The position numbers and the translations under genes were made by a program. This document shows, piece by piece, positions 12,745 to 24,842 of a stretch of 64,000 nt of DNA. The stretch covers positions 45,657,941 to 45,721,940 of the forward strand of contig OW203763.1 of assembly GCA_934045905.1 (NCBI GenBank), read 5' to 3'. The DNA is from Leuctra nigra (lineage: Eukaryota; Arthropoda; Insecta; Plecoptera; Leuctridae). The notes below the pieces were generated by a model. The model saw only the letters and a list, made by a program, of their open reading frames with translations, ran no database searches and had not been told where the DNA came from. The first letter of the stretch is position 1, and the number at the start of each line of letters is the position of its first letter.

Positions 12745-14817
12745 TACCACGACCACCTCCTCTTTAGGAGGGCCGAGTGGCCCAATGACTCACTGCCTCA
12801 CTGACTGAGACTGTACATAGACCACGACCACCTCCTCCATGAGTCGCTAGGAGAGCCGAGTGGCCCACTGACTCACTGCCTCACTGACTGAGACTGTACA
12901 TAGACCACGACCACCTCCTCTCTGAGTCGCTAGGAGAGCCGAGTGGCCCAATGACTCACTGCCTCACTGACTGAGACTGTACATAGACCACGACCACCTC
13001 CTCCATGAGTCGCTAGGAGAGTCGAGTGGCCCACTGACTCACTGTCTCACTGACTGAGACTGTACATAGACCACGACCACCTCCTCCATGAGTCGCTAGG
13101 AGAGTCGAGTGGCCCACTGACTCACTGCCTCACTGACTGAGACTGTACATAGACCACGACACCTCCTCCATGAGTCGCTAGGAGAGTCGAGTGGCCCACT
13201 GACTCACTGCCTCACTGACTGAGACTGTACATAGACCACGACCACCTCCTCCATGAGTCGCTAGGAGAGTCGAGTGGCCCACTAACTCACTGCCTCACTG
13301 ACTGAGACTGTACATAGACCACGACCACCTCCTCCATGAGTCGCTAGGAGAGTCGAGTGGCCCACTGACTCACTGCCTCACTGACTGAGACTGTACATAG
13401 ACCACGACCACCTCCTCCATGAGTCGCTAGGAGAGTCGAGTGGCCCACTGACTCACTGCCTCACTGACTGAGACTGTACATAGACCACGACCACCTCCTC
13501 CATGAGTCGCTAGGAGAGTCGAGTGGCCCACTGACTCACTGCCTCACTGACTGAGACTGTACATAGACCACGACCACCTCCTCCATGAGTCGCTAGGAGA
13601 GTCGAGTGGCCCACTGACTCACTGCCTCACTGACTGAGACTGTACATAGACCACGACCACCTCCTCCATGAGTCGCTAGGAGAGTCGAGTGGCCCACTGA
13701 CTCACTGCCTCACTGACTGAGACTGTACAAAGACCACGACCACCTCCTCCATGAGTCGCTAGGAGAGTCGAGTGGCCCACTGACTCACTGCCTCACTGAC
13801 TGAGACTGTACATAGACCACGACCACCTCCTCCATGAGTCGCTAGGAGAGTCGAGTGGCCCACTGACTCACTGTCTCACTGACTGAGACTGTACATAGAC
13901 CACGACCACCTCCTCCATGAGTCGCTAGGAGAGTCGAGTGGCCCACTGACTCACTGCCTCACTGACTGAGACTGTACATAGACCACGACCACCTCCTCCA
14001 TGAGTCGCTAGGAGAGTCGAGTGGCCCACTGACTCACTGCCTCACTGACTGAGACTGTACATAGACCACGACCACCTCCTCCATGAGTCGCTAGGAGAGT
14101 CGAGTGGCCCACTGACTCACTGCCTCACTGACTGAGACTGTACATAGACCACGACCACCTCCTCCATGAGTCGCTAGGAGAGTCGAGTGGCCCACTGACT
14201 CACTGCCTCACTGACTGAGACTGTACATAGACCACGACCACCTCCTCCATGAGTCGCTAGGAGAGTCGAGTGGCCCACTGACTCACTGCCTCACTGACTG
14301 AGACTGTACATAGACCACGACCACCTCCTCCATGAGTCGCTAGGAGAGTCGAGTGGCCCACTGACTCACTGCCTCACTGCCTCACTGACTGAGACTGTAC
14401 ATAGACCACGACCACCTCCTCCATGAGTCGCTAGGAGAGTCGAGTGGCCCACTGACTCACTGCCTCACTGACTGAGACTGTACATAGACCACGACCACCT
14501 CCTCCATGAGTCGCTAGGAGAGTCGAGTGGCCCACTGACTCACTGCCTCACTGACTGAGACTGTACATAGACCACGACCACCTCATCCATGAGTCGCTAG
14601 GAGAGTCGAGTGGCCCACTGACTCACTGCCTCACTGACTGAGACTGTACATAGACCACGACCACCTCCTCCATGAGTCGCTAGGAGAGTCGAGTGGCCCA
14701 CTGACTCACTGCCTCACTGACTGAGACTGTACATAGACCACGACCACCTCCTCCATGAGTCGCTAGGAGAGTCGAGTGGCCCACTGACTCACTGCCTCAC
14801 TGACTGAGACTGTACAT
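12745..14817. repeat. 83-bp satellite, about 25 copies
   Basis: The unit starts AGACCACGACCACCTCCTCC, continues ATGAGTCGCTAGGAGAGTCG and ends GACTGAGACTGTACAT. Twenty-four full units follow a shorter first unit. One unit lacks a base, and one has an 8-base internal duplication of TGCCTCAC. The first two or three units differ most (GCCGAG for GTCGAG), as expected at an array edge. The AGACCACGACCAC part also occurs in the tRNA-derived SINE at 10147. Confidence 0.96.
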
Positions 14818-16056
14818 ACAGAAGGTTGCGTGCTGCGGAATCAACTCTGGTCGATGATAGCGTGTCAGATAGTTACATTGCCCAGCTGCTGATTGTCCAC
14901 GGCTTTGCGATGCTTGTCATCAAGGCATCGCTTATTTCATTCATCGCACCCCCAAAAGGAAACTATGACGTGTGTAAATATTTGCAATTTTTACGAAATG
15001 CTAAGACGAACATTTAAGGTTTGGATTGGCAAGCCAGTGGGGATAAATTGGCTTCCCGAGCATTAGTATTATGGTATTATTTTCACAGTTCGCTATGATT
15101 ACTTTTTGGAAAATAAATAAATGTTACATTTCCAAAAAGAATCATCTTTCCCATGCCATAGAACAAGATACGCAATAAAGGAAAGGACAATTCTCTCAAG
15201 AGATGAATGTTTTTTTTCATGGATACATTCCACTTGGAAGAAAGATATAATTGTGGCTCTAAATATATATTTAGATATTAATTTACAAAACTAAACTGCA
15301 AGTTGCAGTTTCGTATTCAAAAAAATAATAATAAAAAAATCATCGTCATTTTGCTATTTCAAGAAGTTGCTGACAAACCAAAGCTCATGTGTTTCTTTCT
15401 TCGGTCAAAAGTCTCGGAACACTCTTTCAGCCAATCATCTCATCTGCAACTTTTAGTTAAAAATTTGTTGACATGGTTAGTCAGGAACTTCTTGAATGGC
15501 AATTGACGATGAAAACTTTTTGAAACGTGTTATTACCGGAGAAGAGACGTCATCAAAATCCCCAAAACTAAAGAGATCCTCTGAAGAGACCTTTTTGATC
15601 AATTTCGCAAATTATCAAAAATTCACCAAACACATAAATCTTGTTCCACGATAACAGATAACTTCACAATGAAGAAGGTTATCGGTAATCTGAAAAAACA
15701 GATGTGCTCAGGAAGAGTCATGCTAAACAATGCTGCCAACCACACCGTTCTCCTACACTCCATTCCCGCGCAATTCATACAGTCCTGGAACTTTTTGATC
15801 AGCCCTCGTATGTATATTTTTTCCTAGAGATCGAGTTTCACAGTTAAATAAAATTACGTTTCGCGCCACGTTTAATACAGTACGGTATCTCATATTAATT
15901 ACACATAGTGTAAAATGTACCATTCGGTATCATTAAGATATTGATATTGGCTCGGTACTTTTATGGTACCGTACCAATATCTCACATTTTACACATTTCC
16001 AGCCCAATTGGTCAAGAATTTACAGACTTATGAGTTTTGAATGTCCTTAGAGATTG
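14818..16056. other. Weak coding-like traces, no gene assigned
   Basis: A frame at 14826-15017 (STLVDDSVSDSYIAQLL) and one at 15669-15792 (NNAANHTVLLHSIPAQFI) look like worn protein-coding DNA, perhaps from a transposon. A small hairpin sits at 15097-15147 (TTTTTGGAAA / TTTCCAAAAA). At 15900-15995 GGTACC-type words and an inverted GTGTAAAATGT / ACATTTTACAC suggest a broken MITE. Confidence 0.4.
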
Positions 16057-16262
<206 letters not shown>

Positions 16263-16873
16263 TAATTATGAATGATTGATCAATGATTAATCCTAATAAA
16301 ACTAATGATTGAACATTTCTTCTTCTAAAACCGAAATAGGAAAACATCGATAAAGAAATATATTCTCACTCCACGTCAAATTAAATTCAAATACAAATGG
16401 TAAAATTAATATTCAATGTTTTCTATGCACATGACCCATGTCCAGGATGAAATCACGATATGGCGCTTGCTTGAAATAAACTAAAAGCTAATAACAAAGT
16501 TATTTCATTTCAGTATTGAATTCTCGTGAATCCTGATCACACACCTGATGAGAGAATACTGAGAATCTCCCTTGAGGCTTAACTTCCAACGAGCTGGCTT
16601 CGCATAATAATCCTGTCAGCGCAGAAATTCATATGTTTATTGGAGGCGCAATGATAACTTATAATTAGTTTATTTTTTGTAGTAGCTGCATTGCAATAGC
16701 ATTGTAAATTGTAACACTCAATGGAATTATCAAATCACATTATTAAATATATATTATAATTATCAAATTGTAATCTCTCAAATATCTAAATGGCTTGGAC
16801 AAAATTTGTTTCATATTTTAACTTTCACTCAAGTATAATTTTATTGTATAAGATTGTACCATTGTATTTATTT
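16263..16873. other. No gene seen
   Basis: AT-rich, no repeat partner noticed. Confidence 0.5.
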
Positions 16874-17661
16874 ACTAGGAAAACGCTCTGTGTAACGCGT
16901 TGATGAGCGAGCACGGATACGCGCAACGCCTCGAACCTAAATTCTGTCTATCGAAAATGTCATTTAAAGCCAATAATTCTTGAATTTCGTCACAGACTTG
17001 TATAAAAATCTCAAAAAATTCCTTAAATTTTGGTCCCAGTAAGTAATAACCATGCAAAGTTTTAAGTTGATCGATTGAACCTTTATGAATGAACGGTTCC
17101 TTGTTAATTTTCAAAACAAAGGATCTCGTTCAAAACATTACATGGGACCACTCATATGATATTAGTGTGTCTATACAAATCAGATCGATCTGTTGAACGG
17201 TCATTATTAGTTTCATACGCGTTTGAAAGTTTCTGCTCTAACTACCTTATAACTGAAGAGTCGAAGTTGTTGTGATCAAACATTTTCGATAAATTTGACA
17301 GCCAACATGCAAAATGTCCGTAAATTGTCAATAACTTTTGGATTAAACCCAGATTAGTTTGAAACTTGTCAAAAATACAGATAATGTTGGTCCAATGACC
17401 ATTTGGGCACAATGTTGGTCGTAATAACTTGTCAAAGTTTCAAATTGATCGGAACAACCAATCGAAAGATAATTTTTTTAAATTTAAACCAATCACAGGA
17501 TCCCTTTTAGAAACGATCCCAGATACCGCATAGATTACGGAGTATGTGTGCAAAATTTCAGATCGATTTGTTGTGCGGTTTGACCTAAGAAGTGCAGGCA
17601 AAAAAACACACAGAGAAAGTGCCAAGAGTATCGTGGTGACGCGTGGTTTCTATGCTCGCTC
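16874..17661. repeat. CTAGGAAAACGC family, full-length copy
   Basis: Starts CTAGGAAAACGCTCTGTGTA, ends TCTATGCTCGCTCAATTACC. Same length and layout as 5689-6480 but with a diverged interior. Confidence 0.8.
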
Positions 17662-19934
17662 AATTACCCAAGATTTGTACTGTTAACCTACGTAGTAATA
17701 CTATTAGAATATTAGAAACAATTATCGAGATGTTCCAGTGTCAATCATGTTTAAATATTTATAATGTTTAGTTGCTCACTATAGTTTACATTTATAATAG
17801 TGTATAATAATTTTCAGTAAACCCTACCCCGACACAAGAAGTTCCCTTACTGGGGTAGCTATTTATGTGTACCATCATAAAGTGTACCATATTGTACTGA
17901 TTTTAACAACAATAAAGAATACTTGAATACTTGAATTCAACCAATAAGAAATCAGATAAACTCTTGAAACATTTTGATGACAAAGATCAGTGCAGGAACT
18001 GAATTTGACATCCTGTGAATACTGTGAGGGCTTCCACATTGCTATCTGCGGTCCAAGCGGAGAAGATAGTCTGACAAGACTATGAACAAGTGGAATCAAT
18101 GAGCGACCAAAACATACCTTGGACCAAAACCATTCAATTCTATGGATTCATTTCATCTTAAAACGTAGTTGATGCCAATCATTATCTGAATAAAGTATAA
18201 TAAACCAATTGGTATGTGAATACTACTACAGTGCTGCCTCTCAGTTTGTAGTCAAGAATGATTGATGAAGCGCCTGTCATATGCTGTACATTATAAGCAG
18301 AAGGGCGCATCAGCTTGTAATCGTGACAAACAGTCATTTTAGAAGGATGTACTTCAATATAATTGTATATTTGTGGTAGCTGCAATTGACCGATATTTCA
18401 GAATTGATTGCAAATGCCTACTTGTAACTGAAAATCGAGAAAATCAGGTCAGGAAAATCAGGTTCATGCCTTCTACTAGAAAGGTACACAATTTTAAGAA
18501 GGAATTTAAAAAATAGCAGTGAATAAATTATGCAATAAAATGTGAAAAACAAACGGTGAGTAAATTTTGAAAAAAGTAGCAAAGAGTGGAAGTCTGTTGT
18601 GAACTTGTGGACCGGCACGTGTCAAAGGGTTTCCCATAATAATAGGATATATTCAAAATAATTCTGGGAGGTATCCTTCGTTTAACCTTGAGAAGTTAGT
18701 AGACTACTCATGAATTTTAATCAAGGTTTTCGGCTCCTGACTTCCAGGTAAACTCTTGTGAATCGATGGGCAAGATTGATTGCCACCGATTATGTCACGA
18801 GATCCTCACATCACAGCTCTCACAAATTATACGTTACCTTTCCAAGAGTTTTATTGGAATTTAGATTTTGTAAAACAGTCACGAGGATGACTTCGTAAAG
18901 CGTGTGTTTCATTTATAATTATTGGTAATTCATTATTCTGAATGATAAAATGTGACATTAATTGATCTATTAGAAGTGTTTTAGTATAAAAAAGGTGACA
19001 AATGATAGAAAATGGAAGCTAATCTATGAAACGTTCTGGTTGTAGACGTCAGTCACTTCGAATTATAATGCTGGAAATAGATTCATCGTAGAAATATCGG
19101 TGCGGTTAGCTTAAAAAGCAAAGGGTTGTTAAGGGTCTTGTGAAAATAATATGATAATATTTCACCTTTTTAATTTTTATTTTAATTTTGGAATTACTTG
19201 TATTGATATATTTTCTTTCCATCAAATGATCAAATGATGATTGCGTGTGATTTTACTGCAGTTTCAGCAACTTCAAACTCACTTTACCGTAATAAATCAC
19301 TTCAGCTCTTACCGTGTTTTTTCAAATGGTTTTTTATATTAAAATCCCTACTACTTTTTAATCCTTGCATCTATTGATCTGATATTTTTTGTGTATTGAA
19401 AACTTACTAATCTCATATATCTAATCAGGAAATACTAAATAGTTAATAAAATGTAAAATTATGGAGGGTTATATATGGTTATATGTATCACTGTTAGCTG
19501 ATAACCTCGTTGTTGAGCGCCATAACCCATAATATTATCTATGTATTTAGGGGTAATAAAAAACATTTCAATAAACAAAAATTTTTACTTGCCATCCTCT
19601 TACATAATTGTACACTTTTCTGACATGCGTATATCGCGTATGTCCGCGTATGTCCGGGTGTCCGACAATGGAAATTAATCCAACTGTCTTTTCAAAACGT
19701 CAAAATGTCAAAGCACGAAACTTTATATCCACTTTCAAGTAAGTTATAACAATAATTCGTTCAAATAATATACGAAATCACATTCTACATACCAGATTGA
19801 GCTCCGTTTCACTAACGTTTGACAGTATTTTGAGAGATATTACATGAGAAGCAAGAGTGTAGCCAAATGTAACTATATGTCTAAATATAACTTCGTCTCT
19901 TAAGCTAATTCTGCGCTAATATCAAATCCCAGAA
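17662..19934. other. No gene seen
   Basis: AT-rich. Short - strand frames at 17875, 18182 and 18418 show no domain and do not continue the Patched-like exon. One LINE tail fragment at 19498. Confidence 0.5.
19498..19545. repeat. Short LINE/SINE 3' tail fragment
   Basis: GATAACCTCGTTGTTGAGCG, CCATAACCCATAATATTATC: the same tail as at 805-860 and, more distantly, the 430-bp repeats. Confidence 0.5.
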
Positions 19935-20130
19935 AAAAAACACCGTGTAAAAAAAGCAGCCAAGTCTCTTTACTTTAAAAAAATCAACACCGAAAAGGAG
20001 TGATATCAAAAAAGGAGCCAAGTCAATGACATTTCCTAAATATGTATAATGGTATATTTGAGATAAACGTATAAACACCGAGAAATACTTTACAAAAAGA
20101 CTTGGCACATCACCTTTTTAAATACATTTT
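19935..20130. repeat. Partial copy of the CAGCCAAGTC foldback family
   Basis: AAAACACCGTGTAAAAAAAG, CAGCCAAGTCTCTTTAC and GAGTGATATCAAAAAAGGAG match the left arm at 30549. The right part ends AAAAAGACTTGGCACATCAC, so only a short inverted arm remains. Confidence 0.7.
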
Positions 20131-20340
20131 TCTATCCTAAAAGCGTAAAGAAATTTACAAGTACATTTTCCTCTTTCTATTAGATTATCTATGAATCAAG
20201 CTACTTTTGGGAATGGCTATTTTATAATTTTGTCAGTGGCGAAAGAAGAAAGATTCCTTGTTTTACCTATTAGATAAGTAATATAAGGGTGGAATATAAA
20301 TTAAATGACAAGGAAGTGGGCTCATATATATTCTTATAGC

Positions 20341-21136
20341 ACGTTGGTACAGGCGTTTTCGATACATGAATTCACTTCCGGTTTCAGGAATGGCGGCCGA
20401 GAACACTGCATTTTGAAATTATAATCTGTTTTGTCTATGTTACAATGTAAATTAATAATATATGTATTTAAAATATAATTTGATGAAATAAGCTAAATAT
20501 TGCTTATTTATTACGTCATTTCCGGTTTAGAATATAAGAAAATTATATTTTTATTAATATTCTTTATATAGATGACCATCTAAATCGAATGGCGTTAATT
20601 TCGTTCTAATCTGTCAAGCCGTTTTTGAGATATGACGTCACTTCCGGTTTAAAAATGGCGGCACAAAAAATTCATAAGGGCAACGTATCATCAAACGCCA
20701 AAAGTGCATATGCGGTAAAAATTTCAGGTTGATCGGTTCAGACGTTTAGGCTGTGGCGTTGACGGTGACCTTTTCCCATATCATCATCATCATAATCATC
20801 ATCATCATCTCACTGAAGAAGAAAGCGGTGTAATTTCACGATTTTCACGGCCCTCTAGGTCGTAAACGGCATGACAGATTGTTGTCGCGTGATATATATA
20901 TATATGTTGTCAGGTGGGCCATAGCTCAAAATTAAGACATTTCACAATAATGTGAGATTTTCCATTGTTGAGATCCAGTAGGTCGAAAATGTTATGTGGT
21001 TGCCAAACACTTTTACTGTAAACAGTAAAAAGTGTCTGGTCTGCTCCCCAGTTTATACAGGCATTTACGGTATATAGAGTGACTGTGAGTGTACGGTACG
21101 ACTTAGCTGGGTGGAGCGACCGCTCCACTAGATACG
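20341..21136 (+). repeat. Composite repeat with ETS/YY1-like words (copy 1)
   Basis: Contains CACTTCCGG words before AAAATGGCGGC-like words at 20372 and 20639, then TGATCGGTTCAGACGTTTAG and GGCTGTGGCG. Its 3' part contains TTTTCACGGCCCTCTAG and ends TGGAGCGACCGCTCCACTAG, a small hairpin. The 3' part recurs at 31550-31875 and 32085-32420. Confidence 0.8.
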
Positions 21137-21362
21137 GGTTTTAAGTCTCTCGTGCAAAACCCGTGTCCTTATTCTTGAGTTGAAACCGCATGCGAAAATA
21201 TTCGATTATGCGAAATCAAGTGACATTTTTGTTTTATCAATGTTATTTAGCTGAATTAATTGTGCAGTGGCTCATTTCCGCATGACGCACATTTTCAACA
21301 AACTCAAGAAAAGGTTCCCAGGTTCTATTACCGCTCCAGATGTTCTTGGATAATTTCCTTAG

Positions 21363-21445
21363 TCGAGACTCGCGAGGTGGGAAAGTTCCTTACTAGACCA
21401 CGACCAGAATGCTCCCTTCCAACACTCTCACCCGAGCTCTCACCC
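21363..21445 (+). mobile_element. Decayed tRNA-SINE body fragment
   Basis: CGAGACTCGCGAGGTGGGAA and CTAGACCACGACCA resemble the SINE body. It lies 120 bases downstream (on the - strand) of the Patched-like exon. Confidence 0.5.
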
Positions 21446-21560
21446 TTTCATTATCTCCTAATCATCTCTATATTTATTCAGAGGAGCTGCCCCTTGCTGG
21501 CGAGTCGCAGAAGTTAATAACAGGACACATTTTCTAAATGAGAAGTCTGTCACTACTTAC

Positions 21561-21807
21561 TGCTCGTAAGACGGCCGGCTCAAGGACATTATCAGCCTCC
21601 ACAATGATGCTCTCGAACCGGAGGTCATCTCGAAAGTTCTTCTCGACCCAGTAGGCGTCCAGACGAACCTGGGACTTGTGTGGCATGAACAGTTCGACAT
21701 CGTTGAACTCTTCCTTCCAGTGCATCAAACCGATTGAACAACCGATACAGATGGCGAGAGAGATGAGAAGAGTGATCACAGGATGAGTGCCCAGCAGTTT
21801 GCCCAGT
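21561..21807 (-). CDS. Internal exon of a Patched-domain (PTCHD/Ptr-like) RND-family membrane protein
   Basis: On the - strand the acceptor TGTATTGTTACAG|A and the donor CGAGCA|GTAAGT bound 82 codons (entry after one base of a split codon, exit phase 0). It reads LGKLLGTHPVITLLISLAIC, then IGCSIGLMHW forms the rest of a first membrane helix. EEFNDVELFMPHKSQVRLDA and the lumenal start EKNFRDDLRFESIIVEADNV follow. Family knowledge: Patched-related proteins begin with TM1 and a W.-E..D-LF.P....R.D......F pattern leading into the first large extracellular loop. Neither the first exon nor the sterol-sensing-domain exons are visible in the window. They may be beyond the repeats or in the gap. Substrate and function are unknown. 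Confidence 0.75.
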
Positions 21808-21825
21808 CTGTAACAATACAAGCAT

Positions 21826-22041
21826 TCAACATGAGCTCTTCCTGTTCAACCATCTGGAGAACAGCTGGGGAGATACTTTGTTTGTCATCAAGTCATTCAG
21901 AATGAAAGCAGGTTTCAATCTGTCTAATCGAAACAAGATCTGCTTTCCGTCCCGAATGATTGTGAAAAACTTCTCATGTATTGCGACGATCTGAGCAGGT
22001 CCATCGTATAGTAGTTGCAATTGAGTTTTCACCGGTAGCAA
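21826..22041 (-). pseudogene. LTR retrotransposon (Ty3/gypsy-like) polyprotein C-terminal fragment
   Basis: An open frame of 71 codons contains LYDGPAQIVAIHEKFFTIIR and LFRLDRLKPAFI. This is the shape of the C-terminal domain after integrase in Ty3/gypsy polyproteins (YDGP....V......F.I...G....+..DRLKPA). No integrase core, LTR or remaining pol is visible upstream, so it is a fragment. Its end lies 19 bases upstream of the splice acceptor of the Patched-like exon, in the same orientation. Confidence 0.6.
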
Positions 22042-22433
22042 TGTTAACTCTTAAAACTTTTTAAAGCAAAAGATAGATTTTCGTCCGATTTCGGACGGGT
22101 CCAGAGCGGAGTTATTGTGAAAAATCACAATATTAGGTACGGTTCCCAGCGAATACCCCGCAATATCCACGGAAGATTAGCTGTCCAACAATCACCCTCG
22201 TGACACATGAGTATTGTCTTAGCGGTCATACCGCACGGAGCATTTTTGTTCCAGACAAGTGCTGACAATATGGTAGAAGCTAAGGTAAGCGATCAAGTTG
22301 AAGATAAATGTTACATAATACTTGATGCTGTTCTAGCTTGTTCTATATTTATAACAGTTATGTCAAACTTGGTTTTTTCTGATGACCTCAGATGGGGTGA
22401 TGATAATTAATACCAACTGCAAATTGGAAATAT

Positions 22434-22510
22434 TTGCCTACTGTGGGGTTCGAACCCACGTCCCTGAATTGCCGGTCCAGTGCTCTAACCACTAAGCTAA
22501 GCTGTGTACA
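22434..22510 (-). pseudogene. tRNA-like pseudogene or SINE head
   Basis: On the - strand a T arm GTGGGTTCGAACCCCAC and an anticodon arm CTGGACCGGCAATTCAG are intact. The D region is AGTGGTTAGAGC. The acceptor stem does not pair, and the base before the anticodon is C instead of the invariant U. The loop would give GGC (Ala). I take it as a tRNA relic, not a working gene. Confidence 0.55.
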
Positions 22511-22610
22511 TATTAACTGTGATGTCGGCAATGGGCTAAGGAATCGCTTAAATTAATAATTCAATTCATTTGATTTGTTTTGTTTTAAAATAAATTGCGT
22601 TTACATATTG

Positions 22611-23139
22611 AAGCGAGCGTAGCGAGCGTCACCACGGTACTCTTATGGCACTTTCTCTGTGTTTGCCTCTTTGTTGTTTTTTGCATGCACTGCAAAGTCA
22701 CTAGTAATTGCAATAGTGATTGCAATCACTATTGTCCCCAATCTTACAAAGTTTCAGCCAAATCCTCCCATTGGTTAAAATTTAAAACGATATTTCCTGT
22801 GATTCTTGAAATTTAAACTAAAGAACCGATTCACCGATCAACTTAAAACTTCGCATGGTCATTGGTATCAGCATTTTAGGTATTTTTGCCAATTTGAAGA
22901 CTATAATCTGTTGTTATATTTAAAGTTATTGTAATTTTAAGGATATTTTATTCTATAATCATTAATCTTGAATATTTGACAAATGTATACTAAATTTTCA
23001 TCCCTGCCTTCTTGATGCTTCAGTTCCAAGTCAAGCAGAGTAACTGATACTTGTAAACGCATATCAAATCGGATGCAGTATCGGATGTATTGGCTAGAAG
23101 GCTCGCTCATCAACGCGTTACACTGAGCGTGTTCCTAGT
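22611..23139. repeat. CTAGGAAAACGC family, reverse copy
   Basis: Begins AAGCGAGCGTAGCGAGCGTC and ends GCGTTACACTGAGCGTGTTC then CTAG. TTACAAAGTTTCAGCCAAAT-type interior is shared with 7175. Confidence 0.78.
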
Positions 23140-23426
23140 AGGTATATTTAAATTTTGAACTAAATGCAACTTTTTCTTTTCAATTATTTTAATTATTTAA
23201 TTTTTTTAATTTTTCTTTGATGATACTTTTGTAATTTGTTGGTTTCTTTCATTTAAATAAATGAAAGTACGTTAGAGTTGTTACTGTGGGCAGTAACAGG
23301 GTGAAATAATTTCACAAACTCTTAGTGCGAAATTGTTGAAACAAAATTTTGCTACAGAATTTTGGGTTAAATTAAATTAATTGTTAAAATATGAAATTAT
23401 ATTAAACTATAGTCAAGCTATGGAAC

Positions 23427-23650
23427 CCAACGGCTGGTGTAATGGTTACCTCGGTTCTCGTCAGATCACCGAGGTTAAGCAACATTGAGCGGGGTCAGCG
23501 GTTGGATGGGTGACCATTCAACTCTGGCCTGCCAGTTGCTGCCGTTGGGCCAGAGAGACTGGGGTGGTTGGGGGTAAGTGTACTCCACCTGTTATCAGTC
23601 TCTCGACGGGCGTTACACCGTCCTTGGGATGGGACGTTAAAAAAAAATCA
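23427..23650 (+). mobile_element. 5S rRNA-headed SINE (SINE3 type)
   Basis: Bases 23427-23548 (122 nt) follow the 5S rRNA plan. Stem I CCAACGGC pairs with GCCGTTGG at the far end. AGATCACCGAGGTTAAGCAA and TTGGATGGGTGACC match the 5S box A/IE and box C regions. It is therefore a nearly complete 5S head that keeps the internal pol III promoter. A body with GTCTCTCGACGGGCGTTACA follows, then an A-run at 23640. It is not a functional 5S gene: loops are altered, and there is no T-run terminator after the head. Confidence 0.85.
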
Positions 23651-23796
23651 GCATAGCGCAGGGAGCTAACTACTCACTCGCTTAACATCCCTAAGTTACG
23701 AATCCTCAACCAACTTCACCTCCTATATAATGGCGCATCGTCAAAGGAGCAGAGTTGTCGAGGCGGCAGTAGGACTACCAGTCCTGTAACGCCATA

Positions 23797-24240
23797 CCCC
23801 CCGACGGCTGTCACCTTATCGCGGTGGTGGGGTTTGTGTTGGCCAATGATACATTGCAGCTACGCCGGCGAGCATATGCTCATGTGTAAGGGCTACCCAT
23901 GCCGGACAGATCAGTGGTAAGGCCCAGACCAAGAGCAGCCAGGGTCGGCCTAACCATGCCCTCCCTTGAATTTGCGGTCCCCTCGGGCCGGCCTCCCCCC
24001 TCGAGATGGTGATCCCCCTGAAATCGGGTTCAGTCGGCCCGAATCCTCACACCCCCCGGTCCGTCCCCATTCCGTCCTGGCCTTCCAACCAGTGCTGGAC
24101 TCCCCTGGATCGGGCCCGTTAGGTCGACCCCCTCCCATTGCCCTCCAATTATGATCAACAAAGTTAAATATAACAAATAATGTGCGCAATATAACCTCGT
24201 CGTTGACGCGCCATTAAACCAAACTTATCTATCTATCTAT
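23797..24240. repeat. 430-bp dispersed repeat with LINE-like 3' tail (copy 2)
   Basis: Very similar to 7776-8205 throughout, including GTTTGTGTTGGCCAATGAT and GCTACGCCGGCGAGCATATG. Ends in a (TATC)n tail, typical of retrotransposed DNA. Confidence 0.78.
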
Positions 24241-24303
24241 CCTGTAACGCCATAACAAAAAAACAAAAAAATAATCAAGCAGTATATCATATAAACGCTT
24301 ATA

Positions 24304-24842
24304 CCGGGTGGCGCAAAAAAATCCCCCTGATTGAAAGGTCACTATATCGAAACAATTATAAATATGATTCTGAAATTTGTACACATATTAGAAAACATGC
24401 CAAAATTTAATATGTGCAAGTTTCAAAAACATTACTATTGTAGGAAAAAAGTTACAGCTGTTCAATTTTGGCTGGCAAAAAAAATGATTATACGGTGCTC
24501 AAATAGCGTGCGTTGAAAAAACTTCCAATGGCCGGGACGCTGTTTCTTCAAAACTACATACGATATCAAGCTAAAAATTTCAAATTATATTGAAAAAATA
24601 TTTAGATCAATTATGTAAAAATTTCAATTAATTTGTAATAATAGAACGATAATTATGGAATCTTGAAGTTGAGCGTAAAATCAGAATATGTAGATTATTT
24701 CTTACACACGTTATAAAAGTTATCCTTTTCCCACTATTCTGTTTTCCAGCTCAACTTCAAGATCAATAAATTTTGTTCCATATATTGATATTAATTGAAA
24801 TTTTTACACAAATGATCTTAATCTTTTTTTTGCGCCACCCGG
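24304..24842. mobile_element. TIR element CCGGGTGGCGCA, TA-flanked (Tc1/mariner-like MITE)
   Basis: Ends CCGGGTGGCGCAAAAAAA / TTTTTTTGCGCCACCCGG, each flanked by TA. The interior also folds back (GTTGAGCGTAAAATCAG, and AGCTCAACTTCAAGATC near 24750). No open transposase frame; the class is inferred from TA only. Confidence 0.75.

Noticed and set aside
12745..14817. CRISPR-like array or piRNA-type regular repeat
   Set aside because: The units are head-to-tail without variable spacers, so it is a plain satellite.
21110..21136. Helitron 3' end (hairpin then CTAG)
   Set aside because: GGAGCGACCGCTCC plus ACTAG looks similar, but the base after CTAG is A, not T, in all three copies, and no TC start was found.
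22434..22510. Functional tRNA-Ala gene
   Set aside because: The acceptor stem does not pair and the invariant U before the anticodon is C; kept only as a relic.
23427..23548. Functional 5S rRNA gene
   Set aside because: Single, with altered loops, no terminator T-run and a SINE-like body and tail behind it.
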